A stretch of 64,000 nucleotides of DNA, from the NCBI GenBank assembly GCA_013399875.1, contig VXAZ01006320.1, positions 1,081,148-1,145,147 of the forward strand, in the 5' to 3' direction. Below, piece by piece: positions 1 through 10,560 of the stretch. A program made the translations under genes and the position numbers. The DNA is from Gymnorhina tibicen (lineage: Eukaryota; Chordata; Aves; Passeriformes; Artamidae). Under the pieces are notes generated by a model that saw nothing but the letters and a program-made list of their open reading frames with translations, searched no databases and was not told the origin of the DNA. The first letter of the stretch is position 1. Every line of letters begins with the position of its first letter.

Positions 1-1249
1 ACTTGCATCCGAGTGTGGGGTTTTCCCTGCGTCTGGCATGGCACTTGTTTTTATCAGTTGCCAAACCTTTGGCAATTCACCAGCTCCTGATAACGCCAAG
101 TAAAAACCTGGAAAAGACAAATCCAAATACTCAGGCCAAATTACTGTGTACATAGAGGCGTCCTTGTGCCTGGTGGGAACAACCAAGTTGTCCATGTTTG
201 CCTCTATGTCCAGGCCAGCCCCTGGACACCAGGTCTCAGTGACGAAGAGCAGCACTGCTGGCAGATCTCCCTCCTGACAGTGAGACCTTGGTGGAACTTT
301 TTATCCAGCAAATGTTTGTTGCTTGGCCTCCTCTGGTAAGGGAGCAGATGCTGAAGGTTGTTTGGCTAGCTGCTTAAACAAATTCCAGTGTTTTATGCCA
401 GACCAGGTGAAATCAAGCCTTTTCAGCTCCTTGATCCTTACAAAATCATCAAGCAGCATTCAGCAGCTCAGTTACTGCTGAATATTCAGCTTTGAGAGGG
501 TCATTCTGGCCATAGCCCTAACAACAACCATGAATCCACATTTGAAACGGCTCTTGTAAGCACCAGACAACTACAGTACAAAAGGGGAATATTCAAGTCA
601 GGCTGTGTATGTGCTCTTTAAACCATTTTTATTGTTCTTCAGGACTCAGACTTGGAGGCCTGTGTAGATAAGTGGTGGGCTTTGCTGGTCACGGGACACC
701 TCACGTGTGAGCCTGTTCAGGGCTCTGTCAGTGCCATGCCAACTCACCAAACTGAGGTATTTTCAAGGTGACTATCAGAATGATCACTTCCCGTAGCAAC
801 CTGCCATGGGGAATATGTGCTATTTTGACTGAGAAGGTCCATCCCTGGCTCTATTTTCTCCCCCGCTTGCACCAGGCACACATCTGGGATGCGTGATGAA
901 AACCTGCCAAGTTCATCTGTATCACAGAAAGTGGGAAGCAATGGGGATGACATCAGCCGTGGCTGAGTGCTGAGAAGTCATGTGAACATTTATAAAAGGA
1001 GATGTAAGACACTCCCCCATCTGTTTGGTATCTCCCAGCTCCCTTCACTCGGGTATAAACCCCCTGCAGATGATGCCAGCCCCAGTGGTTCAATGATCCA
1101 CCAGTGCATGACTCATTGCTGCTTTCTCCTTTGGTGAACAGAACGTGTTACTGGAGATAAAATTACTACTTAATGTTTTCATTACCATTTATTTTGTACA
1201 TCCCCTCATAACAAACTACCAACTCCCAACACTAAGAGAGGATCAGTTT
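1..1249. other. Non-coding left flank, nothing recognised
   Basis: No frame reads like a known protein on either strand and I see no splice-bounded exon. In mammals PDGFB is the next gene on this side of CBX7, but no PDGF-family cysteine-rich segment appears here. The stretch is probably intergenic. Confidence 0.5.
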
Positions 1250-1443
1250 AGGTTAGATATATGAGGTGGTGAAACACTGGCAAAGGTTGCCTAGCAAGGT
1301 GGTAGATTACATGTTCTTGGAAACCTTCAAGGTTAGCTTGACAGGTCTCTGATCTACTTGAAGATGTCCCTGCTCATTGCAAGGGGGTTGGACTAGATGA
1401 TATTTAAAGGTCCTTCCAACCCAAACCATTCTAGGATTCTATG
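1250..1443 (+). mobile_element. CR1 LINE, truncated 3' end
   Basis: The segment has the typical CR1 3' tail. An early block reads aggttagatat, followed by a (gaggtggtgaaacactgg) block. Near the end come a ggggttggactagatgat block, then ggtccttccaacccaaacca, and it terminates in the diagnostic ATTCTA(T)G-type octamer region (attctaggattctatga). CR1 copies are usually 5'-truncated and end in such octamers rather than poly(A), and both hold here. About 190 bp remain and no reverse transcriptase is left. Its presence is the main evidence for an avian or other sauropsid genome. The 5' limit is approximate. Confidence 0.9.
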
Positions 1444-4400
1444 AAAACCACTGGCCATGGTCAAGAAGAGCTGCAGCAGTCTGGTTTGGGTTGAGGCACA
1501 TGTATAGTGAGCTTTACAGTGACATCTGTAACATTGATTTTCTATTTCTTCGTTATTTTTTACAAGTTATTCTACAAAATAATTCTATTCATTGGCTACT
1601 TTCTTGACATGAACTTCCAGGAGTTACAATGACTAGTGATCCTACAGAGTCCTACATCTTTTAAGGGGGTTCAATTACCCATTTGGCCAAACCGTACCAA
1701 GAACCATCTTTCTGTTGGGCTTTCCAAGTAGACGGTGTTGTACCTGTCAATTTTGCTGAAGCAACAGTTTTCCTCAGAAACAAATCTACCTACACTGCAG
1801 TTTCAGGCTCTTCCTAAGAAAGGTTTTTCTGGAAATGCAGTGTAAGCCTGAATAATTTCAGATGGGAAGCGTAACTGTCTACTGAGAAAAACGGGAACAT
1901 ACACTCCATTTTAAGCCCATTACAGAAAGAATTAGAAAGTCACGCGGATGCAAAGCTAATATCATCCTCTAGATAGTAACTGCTGCATCTAGTACTGCTC
2001 AGCAATGTGCAAAAATAGAAGTAGACAGAAATCCACCCAGACAAAAGCCAAGATTTTTTTTCTGATGTCAATCAGGTGCCCAGACGTGGCTCCTGAGCTG
2101 TGAACATCCCGCTGGCCTGACTGCCCCAGCGACCCCTCCTCGCCCTCATTCTCCCAGACACCTGCAGTTTTCTTTGAAGCAGGGACATGGCAGGCATTTC
2201 CCAGAGACATGTCAGGACGCAGAAGGTAAAGCAGAGAGATGGATTCTATCTGTCAACTCACGATGAAATACAGTGACAGCCCCCCGAGTCCCTAAAGAAA
2301 GCTCAATTTTTTTAGTTAAAAAAAGTGTTTGGCTCATTCCCTAGACCAGCTGCTTCCTACATAAGTAAGAGGCATGTACAGTGTACAGAAAAGAATATTT
2401 GACATTCCTAATCAATTAGATAAGGGGAAAAAACAGTCCATTTTCCTGTTCAAAATAAAATTATCGTGGTTACTTCACATTTCAAGGGCATTTATCTTTC
2501 AGCTTCAGACAGAGGGGCACTGAGTAGACTGCAGGTTACTGACCCAGGGCTAGAGAATGACTAAGCTGCCAGCTGGAATGGAGGAGCCCAGGCTCAGCTC
2601 TAGTGGAGCACTGGGATGGGAACAGCTGTGTCAGTTGTCAGCCAAGTCAGGTGTGCCTTAGCAGAGCCAGGACTGTGCCAGGCCAGGAAAAACTGGCAGC
2701 ATGGGAGGAGGGAGTTAAAACACCTCAAACCAAATTGTTCAAGGGAAGCACTCCCAGATCTTGCCCACACACTCCCTGGCTTTGAAAACTTGTGTAAACA
2801 TTTAACCAGGGAAATGCCAAGGAAATCAAGGTGAGGAAGAAGGTGGCTGGAAGGGTTGTGAGAGAGCATAGGCACCTTCCCAGCCTGAGTTCAGCTCAGG
2901 GTGTTTCAGTGGAAAAGGCACAACCTGAGATGTGTTGTGTATCTTTTACTCAAAAACACAGGAGGCTCCAGGACCCGGTGCAGGTGCCCAACACCACTGA
3001 CAGCCCTGCAGCAGAGGCAAACAGAAAAGGTATGGTGGCATGGTGCCCTCTCCTTGAAGACAATGTGTTTCTGGATCACCAGCAGCCTGTGAGGCCTCTC
3101 CACAGGCCAATGGAGAATGGATGAGGTCTTTGTGAGAACCAACTGTGATGTCTCCCAGTTCAGAGGAAAGCAGCAGCCCCTTTGCACTGCCCTGGTGCAA
3201 CCAAGGTGAGCAGGTGGGCTGCAGGTCCCTAGTATGGGATTTACCCCAAGCAATTACAGGCTCCCTCTGCAGTTCTTGGAGACTTCAATCCTGGACAGCT
3301 GTATCAGAAATCTCAATTGCTGCTGCTTTGCACTTGTAGTACCAAGCCTGTGTTCTTCCACTATTTGTCAGGACAGCATGTTTCCCCAGAAAAATATATG
3401 CAAATAGGGCAACGAAGTGTCCGAGCCTACAAACCCCTGCCCAGACCCAGCAGAGCCCTCTGGAGACTGCTCTCACACGTGGAATCTTGGGCCTGTAGTG
3501 CCACCTAATGAACAGGCGCAGCTCAGAGCCCACATGGATGCTGCTGTGTGCAGGGAAATCAGGCGAAGGCACTTTGTAGGGCACTTTGTTGCTCCCTAAT
3601 GCCTTTCATTCCTCTCCCAGTGCTTCAAAAACTACTTATTTCATCCTCACAACTCTGCTGTCAGGCAGCAGATAATAATAACCCTGTTCTGTGAACAAGT
3701 TGAGGAACAGCTTTTTGCTGAGCCCAAATACACAAAACAGGTCAACAGTAGTTGAGTAACAAATGAGAGTTAACTCCTATTTCTGTGTCACTTTTGGAAA
3801 TAGTGCTTCCAAGGGACAGGGCAAAGCGGTGACACGGTGCATTGTTGCAATTTGCACCCTTCTCCTGGGACTCACTGGCTTGTTCCCCGTGCACCAAGAG
3901 GACCCACCTGGGTGATGAGCCATGAAGTCCCATCTTTCACGAGGCAGAAGCTTGGTTCCGTTTTGTTCACGAGGACTGTGGTCAGGCATGAAGATCAGGA
4001 ATGGCTCTCAAGGTACTAAAGGACATTCCCTCAGGAAGAAACCAGCTGGTGGTTGGATTTTACATAGGACATTGTCAAGGAGAACAAACGTTCCACACAA
4101 AGTGCAAGCTTCGTGCTGGTCACAGCAACTGCCTTCTCGGATCCAGAGAGCAAGACACTGAGGTGCCTCCCAGGACTGCATTCTGACTTCTGGCTTTTGC
4201 TGATATAAGGAGGCATCCCAAGGGGCAAACCATCACCCAGGGCAAGGGAGCTGCCTTGAGGCAGCAGGCAGACAGTGTGGGGAGCTCAGTCTCTCCCTGG
4301 AGCTTAGGAGTTAGGGCTCTGCATTCTTCCTTCTCCATTTACCTTTTCTGTTGTGATCTCAGGTCAGGCACCCACCAGAGAAGAGGCACCTTTAAAGGTG

Positions 4401-5081
4401 CTGTCACGGAGCACAGCACGTGTGTAAATGGCAGCCGTGTGGTCAGAGCCCTTGCCCAGAAATGGAGGGTCTGAGCTAAGTGTTCTCCTCAGCCTGGAGG
4501 GACTGTAACGAGCTCTTTCCACCAGCCCAGTCTGCTCTACCCCACACAGCATGGCATGGCAGGGCATGGTTTAATACGGTAGGTCTGTAACATGGGTGGA
4601 GAGCACCTCCCAGGTTCAGCATCCCTAGGGCATAACGCAGACACGTCCTGGCATGAAGGCTGGGAGCCTTCTTCTGGCACCAAAGCAGTAGATCTGGCCA
4701 CAAACACCAATCGTGTCACAACTGCACAGATGCTGAACCCTCAGCTAAGTGTGAAACAGGCTCTAGCCCCATAGCTGGTTTTAAGCCTTCCAAAGTTTTC
4801 AGAAGTGCTTCAGGGGTGAAGGAAGTGAGCACTGCCACTCTGGCCCTTCACAAAGGAAGGAACAGGGGTCATCCATTGTCTCACATAGTCCTCCATGAAA
4901 AGAAGCATTTTTAGGGCTGGATGCTCTACAAACAGGCGGTGCCAGGAGAAGATCACACATGAGAGTGGGAGTCTTTGGAAGTTTTAAGCAATGAACAGCT
5001 GAAGAAGTTTCCATAGAGCATGTGGGAGCCAAGGCTTTTCAAAGACATATCATATGTCCACAGATGGGCAGGCTTTCACTA
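1444..5081. other. Non-coding stretch, nothing recognised
   Basis: Moderate GC sequence. Open frames are all short (about 115 codons or fewer), overlap one another on both strands and show no family motif or splice-site pattern. I see no RNA gene or further mobile element. Confidence 0.5.
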
Positions 5082-5152
5082 AAACAACAAAACTCAAATT
5101 AATTGAAACAACAAAACTCAATTTCATTGAAACCACAAAAATATTTTTCAAG
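5082..5152 (+). repeat. 24-bp A-rich tandem repeat, about 3 copies
   Basis: Two nearly identical 24-bp units (5082-5105 and 5106-5129) begin aaacaacaaaactcaa and end attg. A third, degenerate unit follows at 5130-5152. Because 24 is divisible by 3, one frame stays open and reads as an eight-residue repeat; this looks incidental to the period rather than coding. Confidence 0.8.
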
Positions 5153-6520
5153 AAAACAAACCACAAAAGCACTTATTTTCTCTTGCCCACCCACACTTCT
5201 AGTCTAGGCTTCAGAGCAATGAAAATCCTACCACAGCTTCCTGTAGAGGAATTTATCTGAAATGTGTGTTTTGTGTACCAAACCGACATGATTCACTCTT
5301 GCTGTGACAGTCAAAGTGGCCCAGAGAGAAGAAAGACTGATCTCTAGCTAAGTGTTTATCTTGGAAAGCAGAGATCAGTGTTTCAGCATCTTCCCTAGGA
5401 CATGTTTAGGTATTTTGCATGAGTCAGTCACTGGATGACATGTACACACAGCCAGGTGTTGTGGTTGGGATGCAAATCTCATCTTGCCCAGGAAAAGGAC
5501 CATGCCATAGTTGTTCCATGGCCCAGTGAACTCTGAATTTGTCTTGCACTCAGCAAGTGATTCAGTGGGTGAATGTGTATTCCCCTTGCTCTTGAAAAAG
5601 AGTATAATCTGGTGTTTGAGGGCAGTCTCCCAGAAGGTGGAATTTTATGGCTCTGAAGACAGAGGAGGGACAGGACCTTGATCACCAACACTACTGGGTT
5701 TGTGCAATAATTGTTAAGCTATCGCTTAAAAGGTAGGAAAACAGCAAACCCTCTTCCAGTGGCATTTGCAAAAAGTGGTAGCTGCTATTTTTTGCACTGA
5801 TCCTGCTCTGGGAAGTAGCTGAGCTCTTCAAGGAAGTCTAGGAAGAAACACCTACCTGGAGGTTCTCAGCCACACCTGGCTGTGAGACAAGGTTCAGAGG
5901 AAAACAGCTGCCCATCAGGTTGATCTAATACTAAAGGACACGTGCCAGCTGTGTTGGATTGAGAGGATCACAGTCTGGGATTCCGGCTTACCATCCCACT
6001 AAAGTGGTCCTCTAGGGGCCTTAGATCTGCACCTAAGGCATGGCCACACTTAAAGAGAAGTGCTGGGTGCTCACGTCTGAAGAGGATGGAAAGCTGAAGT
6101 TGACGACTGTCCTGTATGTTGTGTGGAGTGGAGAAAGGGGTGGAGAAACCCCATGATGGGCAAAAAGTGGTTACAGATGGAAACAAAATGACACAGAATG
6201 TATTTTTCTTCATTACAGACCTCAATCAGAGCTCTCAGGGGGTCCTCTGCTTGGGCCAGATGATCTTTCCTCTACCCTTCAGGACTAGCTCCTTTGGTAA
6301 AGCTGGGGGACTTCCCCATTTGTTTTCCTTGTGTCTGCTATGTAACACCTGGAAGCAGTGCACTACTTTGGGCTGGGGCTCACTGGCCATCCAGCGTGGG
6401 GAAATCCTTGTGCTGGGAGCAGATCAGAGCCAGGTGAGGAACACACAGCAGCACAGCTTTAATCACGTTCGCCGGCTGCTGATGCCAAGGGCTCCGGGTA
6501 AGCCGAGGAGCTGCCAACTG
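5153..6520. other. Non-coding stretch, nothing recognised
   Basis: No coding signal, RNA gene or repeat recognised. The longest frame (163 codons, 6116-6607) has no recognisable domain and no flanking splice or polyadenylation support. Confidence 0.45.
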
Positions 6521-6535
6521 GCAGCAGGGGGCAGC
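6521..6535 (+). promoter_or_regulatory. CTCF-like core motif
   Basis: The 15-mer gcagcagggggcagc fits the degenerate vertebrate CTCF core CA-[GC]-[CT]-AG-[GA]-[GT]-GGC-[AG]-[GC] at every position. It lies about 3.7 kb upstream of the CBX7 start, where a boundary toward the next upstream gene would be plausible. Motif match only; there is no binding evidence. Confidence 0.35.
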
Positions 6536-9184
6536 TGCATTCCTTCCACGCGTTTTAAGAAAGTGACATTAAAAGTACTAATTGATGTGAGCATACCGAC
6601 AGGGTAGTTCTTCTGCTGTCCTTGGGCTTAATTGCACTGATACCCCGTGCATCCTGCGTGTGCCTTCCATGCTTCCATGGGGCAGCCGGGGCTGCTCCCC
6701 GGGGTCAGGGCAGCACCGACTGTGCCTGTTTACTGCTCTTTACTTCTGCGGTGTGTTAGGAGGCTGCCTACCGAAACCACAGTGTGCAAATAAACTGGAC
6801 CTGTGCTTGCAGGGCAGCAGGATGAGTGCCATCTACTGCTAATTAGACACGCAGCACCGCAGTGGGAGAGGCCGGTTCACCCCCCGGCTCAGCGATAACC
6901 TTGCACCCGGCATGGACAGTCCGGCTGCTCAGGGCTGCCAGCTCCGGGACATTACGGAGCCGTGGCAGCACCGTACTCGCAGGCTGCCAGCGCTGGCTTC
7001 TGCTGCAAGGTCGTTTGTTGAAGTTTCACCAGGCAGCGTTTCTTTGGGGATGTGCTGGGTGGTTTTGAAGCTATGCTGATCTTTGCTGCAGTCTTCTGGG
7101 GGGAAAAAAAATCTTTGGCAGGATTAGGCTTTGTAGAATATAAATGACCATTAATAAATTTTTAGTGTTAATGTAAGTGCTTGTATCAACTGGAAGCTGA
7201 ATCGCTTAATCAGGCTAGCAGCAATTAAAATGGTAATTTTTTTCTGTACTAGATTCTGCTTGCAATTTTTACTCAAGTAAAACTCTTTGAAGTTAATTGG
7301 AATTTTGATTAAAGCCTCCTGGATCTGGGTCTCTGAATTTGTACTAAAGAAGGTTCAATATTTGCTTTGGTTTTCTGCGCATGGAGTTCACTGCTATATA
7401 TTAGCGAGACTGTACAATTAATGGTAACAAGAACAACTCCAATAAAGATTTCTGTCATCTAGTTCTTGATATACTTCAGAAAAGGTCTTTCATCACAGAA
7501 TGGCTTTTAAAGTACTGCTAAAACAGGCTGTAAGATCTGAAAACCGTGATTGATTGAATTGTTTGTCTTAATTATTTCCAGTCCCGAAGAATGGCTTAGC
7601 AACATTCACTTAACGGTAATTCAGAACTTGGATAGGGTGGGAGGATGGGTGGAGATGTTCTTGCTCTTTGCCTTCAGCGCTCAGGTTTTGGTTGCCACTG
7701 CGAAAGAAAAAAAATTGAAATTACATTGTAATTGAACATTATACTGAAATTACATTATAACCATTAGTAGAATGAAAAGTAACTGTAGTGGAACAGCTTT
7801 TAAAGGTAACTTTTTGTCCAAAATGTTGCAAAATAAACCCCAAGCAAACACAAAACCCTGACCAGACTGCAGGGAGGCACTCTGTAGCATTTTCTGACAA
7901 GTACTTCCAGGCAAAGGAGCGCTTTTCTGAAAGCTGTGATATAACTGGTGCAAATATTGCTTAAACTTCGCTTTAGGTCAGTTGCTGGTGTGGGAAAAGC
8001 AGAAAGAAAGAAGGGAATATCATGTGGAAATTATACTGATAATACCAAGCACGTGGGTTCTTACTATATATCTCTGTTTATAAGACGACTACTAGAGCTT
8101 GTGATCAAAATGCAGGTCAATTTGGTTTTGAGAACTCCTTTGGTATACGTTAACAAATTTAAAATTTATATGTATTCTTGACCTTAAGGAGGCATATATT
8201 AAATAATAAAGAGTTGTAAACATGCTGGACTAAGAAGTACAAAAGTTTATGGATAATTGGAATAATAATAACTGAAAGTTTGTTGTGACTAGGGGTTTTC
8301 TTTCTTTCTTTTATTTTATCCTAACGTGGTCGTTGGAGCACTGTTTCTTCTGTTTTCCAGTCTGACACCTCAGCAAGCGGATTCAAATGTGAGGAAAAGG
8401 AATATAAGCAGATCCTTGCAATCCAGAGAAATGTTCTGATCTTCTTCTGTCTACTTTTTTCTGAAGGTCTTAATTTTGAGAAACAAAGAAAATTTTGCCT
8501 TAAATACTTTCATTATTCCCTCTAAAACACAGACACAATATGAGAAAGCAAGAATTAAAAAGATAAAAGCTTTTATTATTATTATTAACAATAATTTTGT
8601 GATACAGTATAAACACCTTGAATATTCAACAGCTGTGCTGTTGAAGTACCAAAACCCTGTTATAAACTGCTAGTTCTGCCTAATGATTATCTGAAGGGTC
8701 ACCATTCCCTGACGGTGGACTTCGATTTCTTAGGTGGCTGCAGCAAGGGTAAGCAGCCTGCCAGTTACCCAATCCGTACCTGTGGACACAGCATGTTGTG
8801 TGCAAATGAACACTTGCAGACTAAACGACTGACATTAACACACTCTCATCGTATATTTGCCACTTCTACAGTAGGGTTTGGCCTGTCTCAGACTTTGCAT
8901 GCAAACAGGACTCAGTGACGTTCAGTCACAGCGGAGGAGCAACTGAGCACAGTTGTGGGAGAATAGGTAGTTGCATATGTAGAAATAAGACCCTGCTTTG
9001 ATGTAAAAAGTTTCCTAGGAGACTTCAAAGAAAAAACCCTCAGTCTGTTGTTTGAAGCAGTGGTTGGGAAGCAAAAGCACATTTCTGCATGCAGATTGGT
9101 GTGCAAGGGAGCCTGGATACCTGAATGCCTGCTCATGACATCCGTTTTCTCATGCCTCACGCAAGAAAGCTTTGGTCACCTTAA
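6536..9184. other. Non-coding upstream region of CBX7
   Basis: After a moderately GC-rich part (to about 7070) the sequence becomes AT-rich, with short ATT repeats near 8571-8590. No exon, RNA gene or promoter is recognised. Confidence 0.45.
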
Positions 9185-9640
9185 AGATGTGGCCTGAGGT
9201 CCTGCTTGTTCCAGGATGACTGACAGCTACACGTGTGCTGTGTCCACAGAGCCCCTTTGCGCTGGTAGAGGCCCAGAGGCACCCCCAGGACCCTGGACAT
9301 CTCATCGGCCGGACTGATGCAGCTGGATCGACGCTGAAACCAGGACTGACATCCCATCAGGTGGATTGACACTGGAACCAGGACTGGTGATCCCTTTTTC
9401 TCTCTTTTCTCCGCTTTTTATATTTCTTTCTTTCTTTCTCTCTCTCTCTCCCCTGCTCCCCAACCCCCTCACCACACCCCCCGCCCGCTCTTTAATTCAT
9501 CTCTTTTCTCTTTTCCTTCTCATCTTACCCCTTCTTCCAAAACCCACTGTCGCGTGCTTATACAGTAGGTCAGGGACTAACATACCAATTTCCATGTCAA
9601 GTGTGTAATTTACTAGTAAAACTTTCTGGTCGTTTGCGGG
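9185..9640 (+). mobile_element. Possible LTR-derived element (uncertain)
   Basis: This block differs from both flanks. It contains an imperfect 38-bp direct repeat (9324-9361 and 9362 to about 9393), a long pyrimidine tract (about 9390-9538) with TTTC and CT repeats, and then a segment ending in an AGTAAA-like polyadenylation hexamer (agtaaaactttctgg). This layout resembles solo LTRs of avian endogenous retroviruses as I remember them. I found no clear TG...CA ends or target-site duplication, and no retroviral coding sequence. It could instead be an unrelated low-complexity region. Limits are approximate. Confidence 0.35.
9390..9538 (+). repeat. Pyrimidine-rich low-complexity tract
   Basis: Nearly pure C/T on the + strand, with TTTC units followed by CT units and then C-rich runs. 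It sits about 100 bp before the CBX7 CpG island. Confidence 0.8.
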
Positions 9641-10560
9641 CCCTCAGGCTTTCGTCGTTGCTTCCCACCGCGAGCATTGACGAACCTCGGGTGCTTCCTT
9701 CCCCTTAAAGGTGGGCCGCGGCAGGCACCTCGCGCTGAGGCACCTGCAGCGGGTGCTCGGGCAGAGGAGCCACGCCGGGCTCCTGCCGCAGCGCTGCTCC
9801 CGCCTCCACGCTCTGCCGCTCCGCCGCTTCCCCAGTCNTCGGCCGCCCCGCCCCTCCCCCAGTCGCCGCCGCCGCCGGCACGTGACCGCCGGGAGCCGTG
9901 TTCCTGGGGAAAACGCCCGTAAATGCCACGGCTCGGCGGCGGCGGCGGGAAGCGCTCCCTCACGGCTCTACCCCCGGCGGGAGGCGGGAGGGAGGCGGCG
10001 CGGCCGGGGCGGGAACGGCCTGAGGCGCCGCTCCCGCCTCCTTCGCTCCCTCCCTCACCCCCCCGCTCCCGCCCCCTCGCGCGCGCGCCGGGGAAAACGT
10101 TGCGCAGGTTCTAAAGCGGCGGCGGGGGCGCGGCCGCGCGCGAGGGGGCGTGTGAGNGGCGCCACCGGCACAGCCTCGGCCCGCCGCCGTCGGCCCGCCC
10201 GCCGCATGGAGCTGTCGGCCATCGGCGAGCAGGTGTTCGCCGTGGAGAGCATCCGCAAGAAGCGCGTGCGGAAGGTGGGCAGCGGCGGAGCGGAGCGGGG
10301 CGGGGCGGGGGGAGCGCATCGGGACACCCCCCGCCCCTCCCGCCGCGCACCGGGAGGGGGGAGGCGTGGTGGGCGCGCGCGCTGCCGCCCGGTCCCTGTC
10401 GCTGTCCCCCGGTCCCCGTCCCCTCACACCCGCGGTGGGGGCGCCGGCACCTGCTCGAGGCTGGCGGGCGGGGGACACACGTGTTGCCCGTGAGGTGGTG
10501 CGGGGAGGAGGGGGGGGATTGCCGCTGCCGGGGTTCAGCCTGTCTGCGGGATGAGTGCTG
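9640..10560 (+). promoter_or_regulatory. CBX7: CBX7 CpG-island promoter and 5' end
   Basis: GC content and CpG density rise sharply at about 9640 and fall after about 10560, enclosing the CBX7 start codon. The island has several GC boxes (ggggcggg and ccccgcccc types, for example near 9848 and 10007) and a palindromic E-box CACGTGAC at 9879-9886. No TATA box is seen, so initiation is probably dispersed; the exact start is not visible. Single unresolved bases occur at 9838 and 10157. Confidence 0.8.
10206..10274 (+). CDS. CBX7: CBX7 coding exon 1
   Basis: Encodes residues 1-23, the start of the chromodomain including cage residue F11. The ATG context gccgcATGg is a good Kozak match. The exon ends in phase 0 at donor gtgggc. 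Confidence 0.96.

Noticed and set aside
5054..5260. A small protein with an eight-residue repeat
   Set aside because: The peptide repeat merely reflects the 24-bp DNA repeat; no coding support.
6116..6607. A 163-codon open frame upstream of CBX7
   Set aside because: No known motif, no splice or promoter support, and unremarkable composition.
1..9184. PDGFB exons or 3'UTR expected on this side of CBX7
   Set aside because: No PDGF-domain sequence is present; the gene, if syntenic, must lie outside the window.
9424..9452. Short-period repeats as a possible CRISPR-like array
   Set aside because: They are simple TTTC and CT microsatellites without spacers, in a vertebrate genome.
9711..10205. 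In-frame N-terminal extension of CBX7 from an upstream ATG
   Set aside because: The extension is arginine- and alanine-rich CpG-island translation with no similarity to CBX proteins, whereas MELSAIGEQVF is the conserved start.
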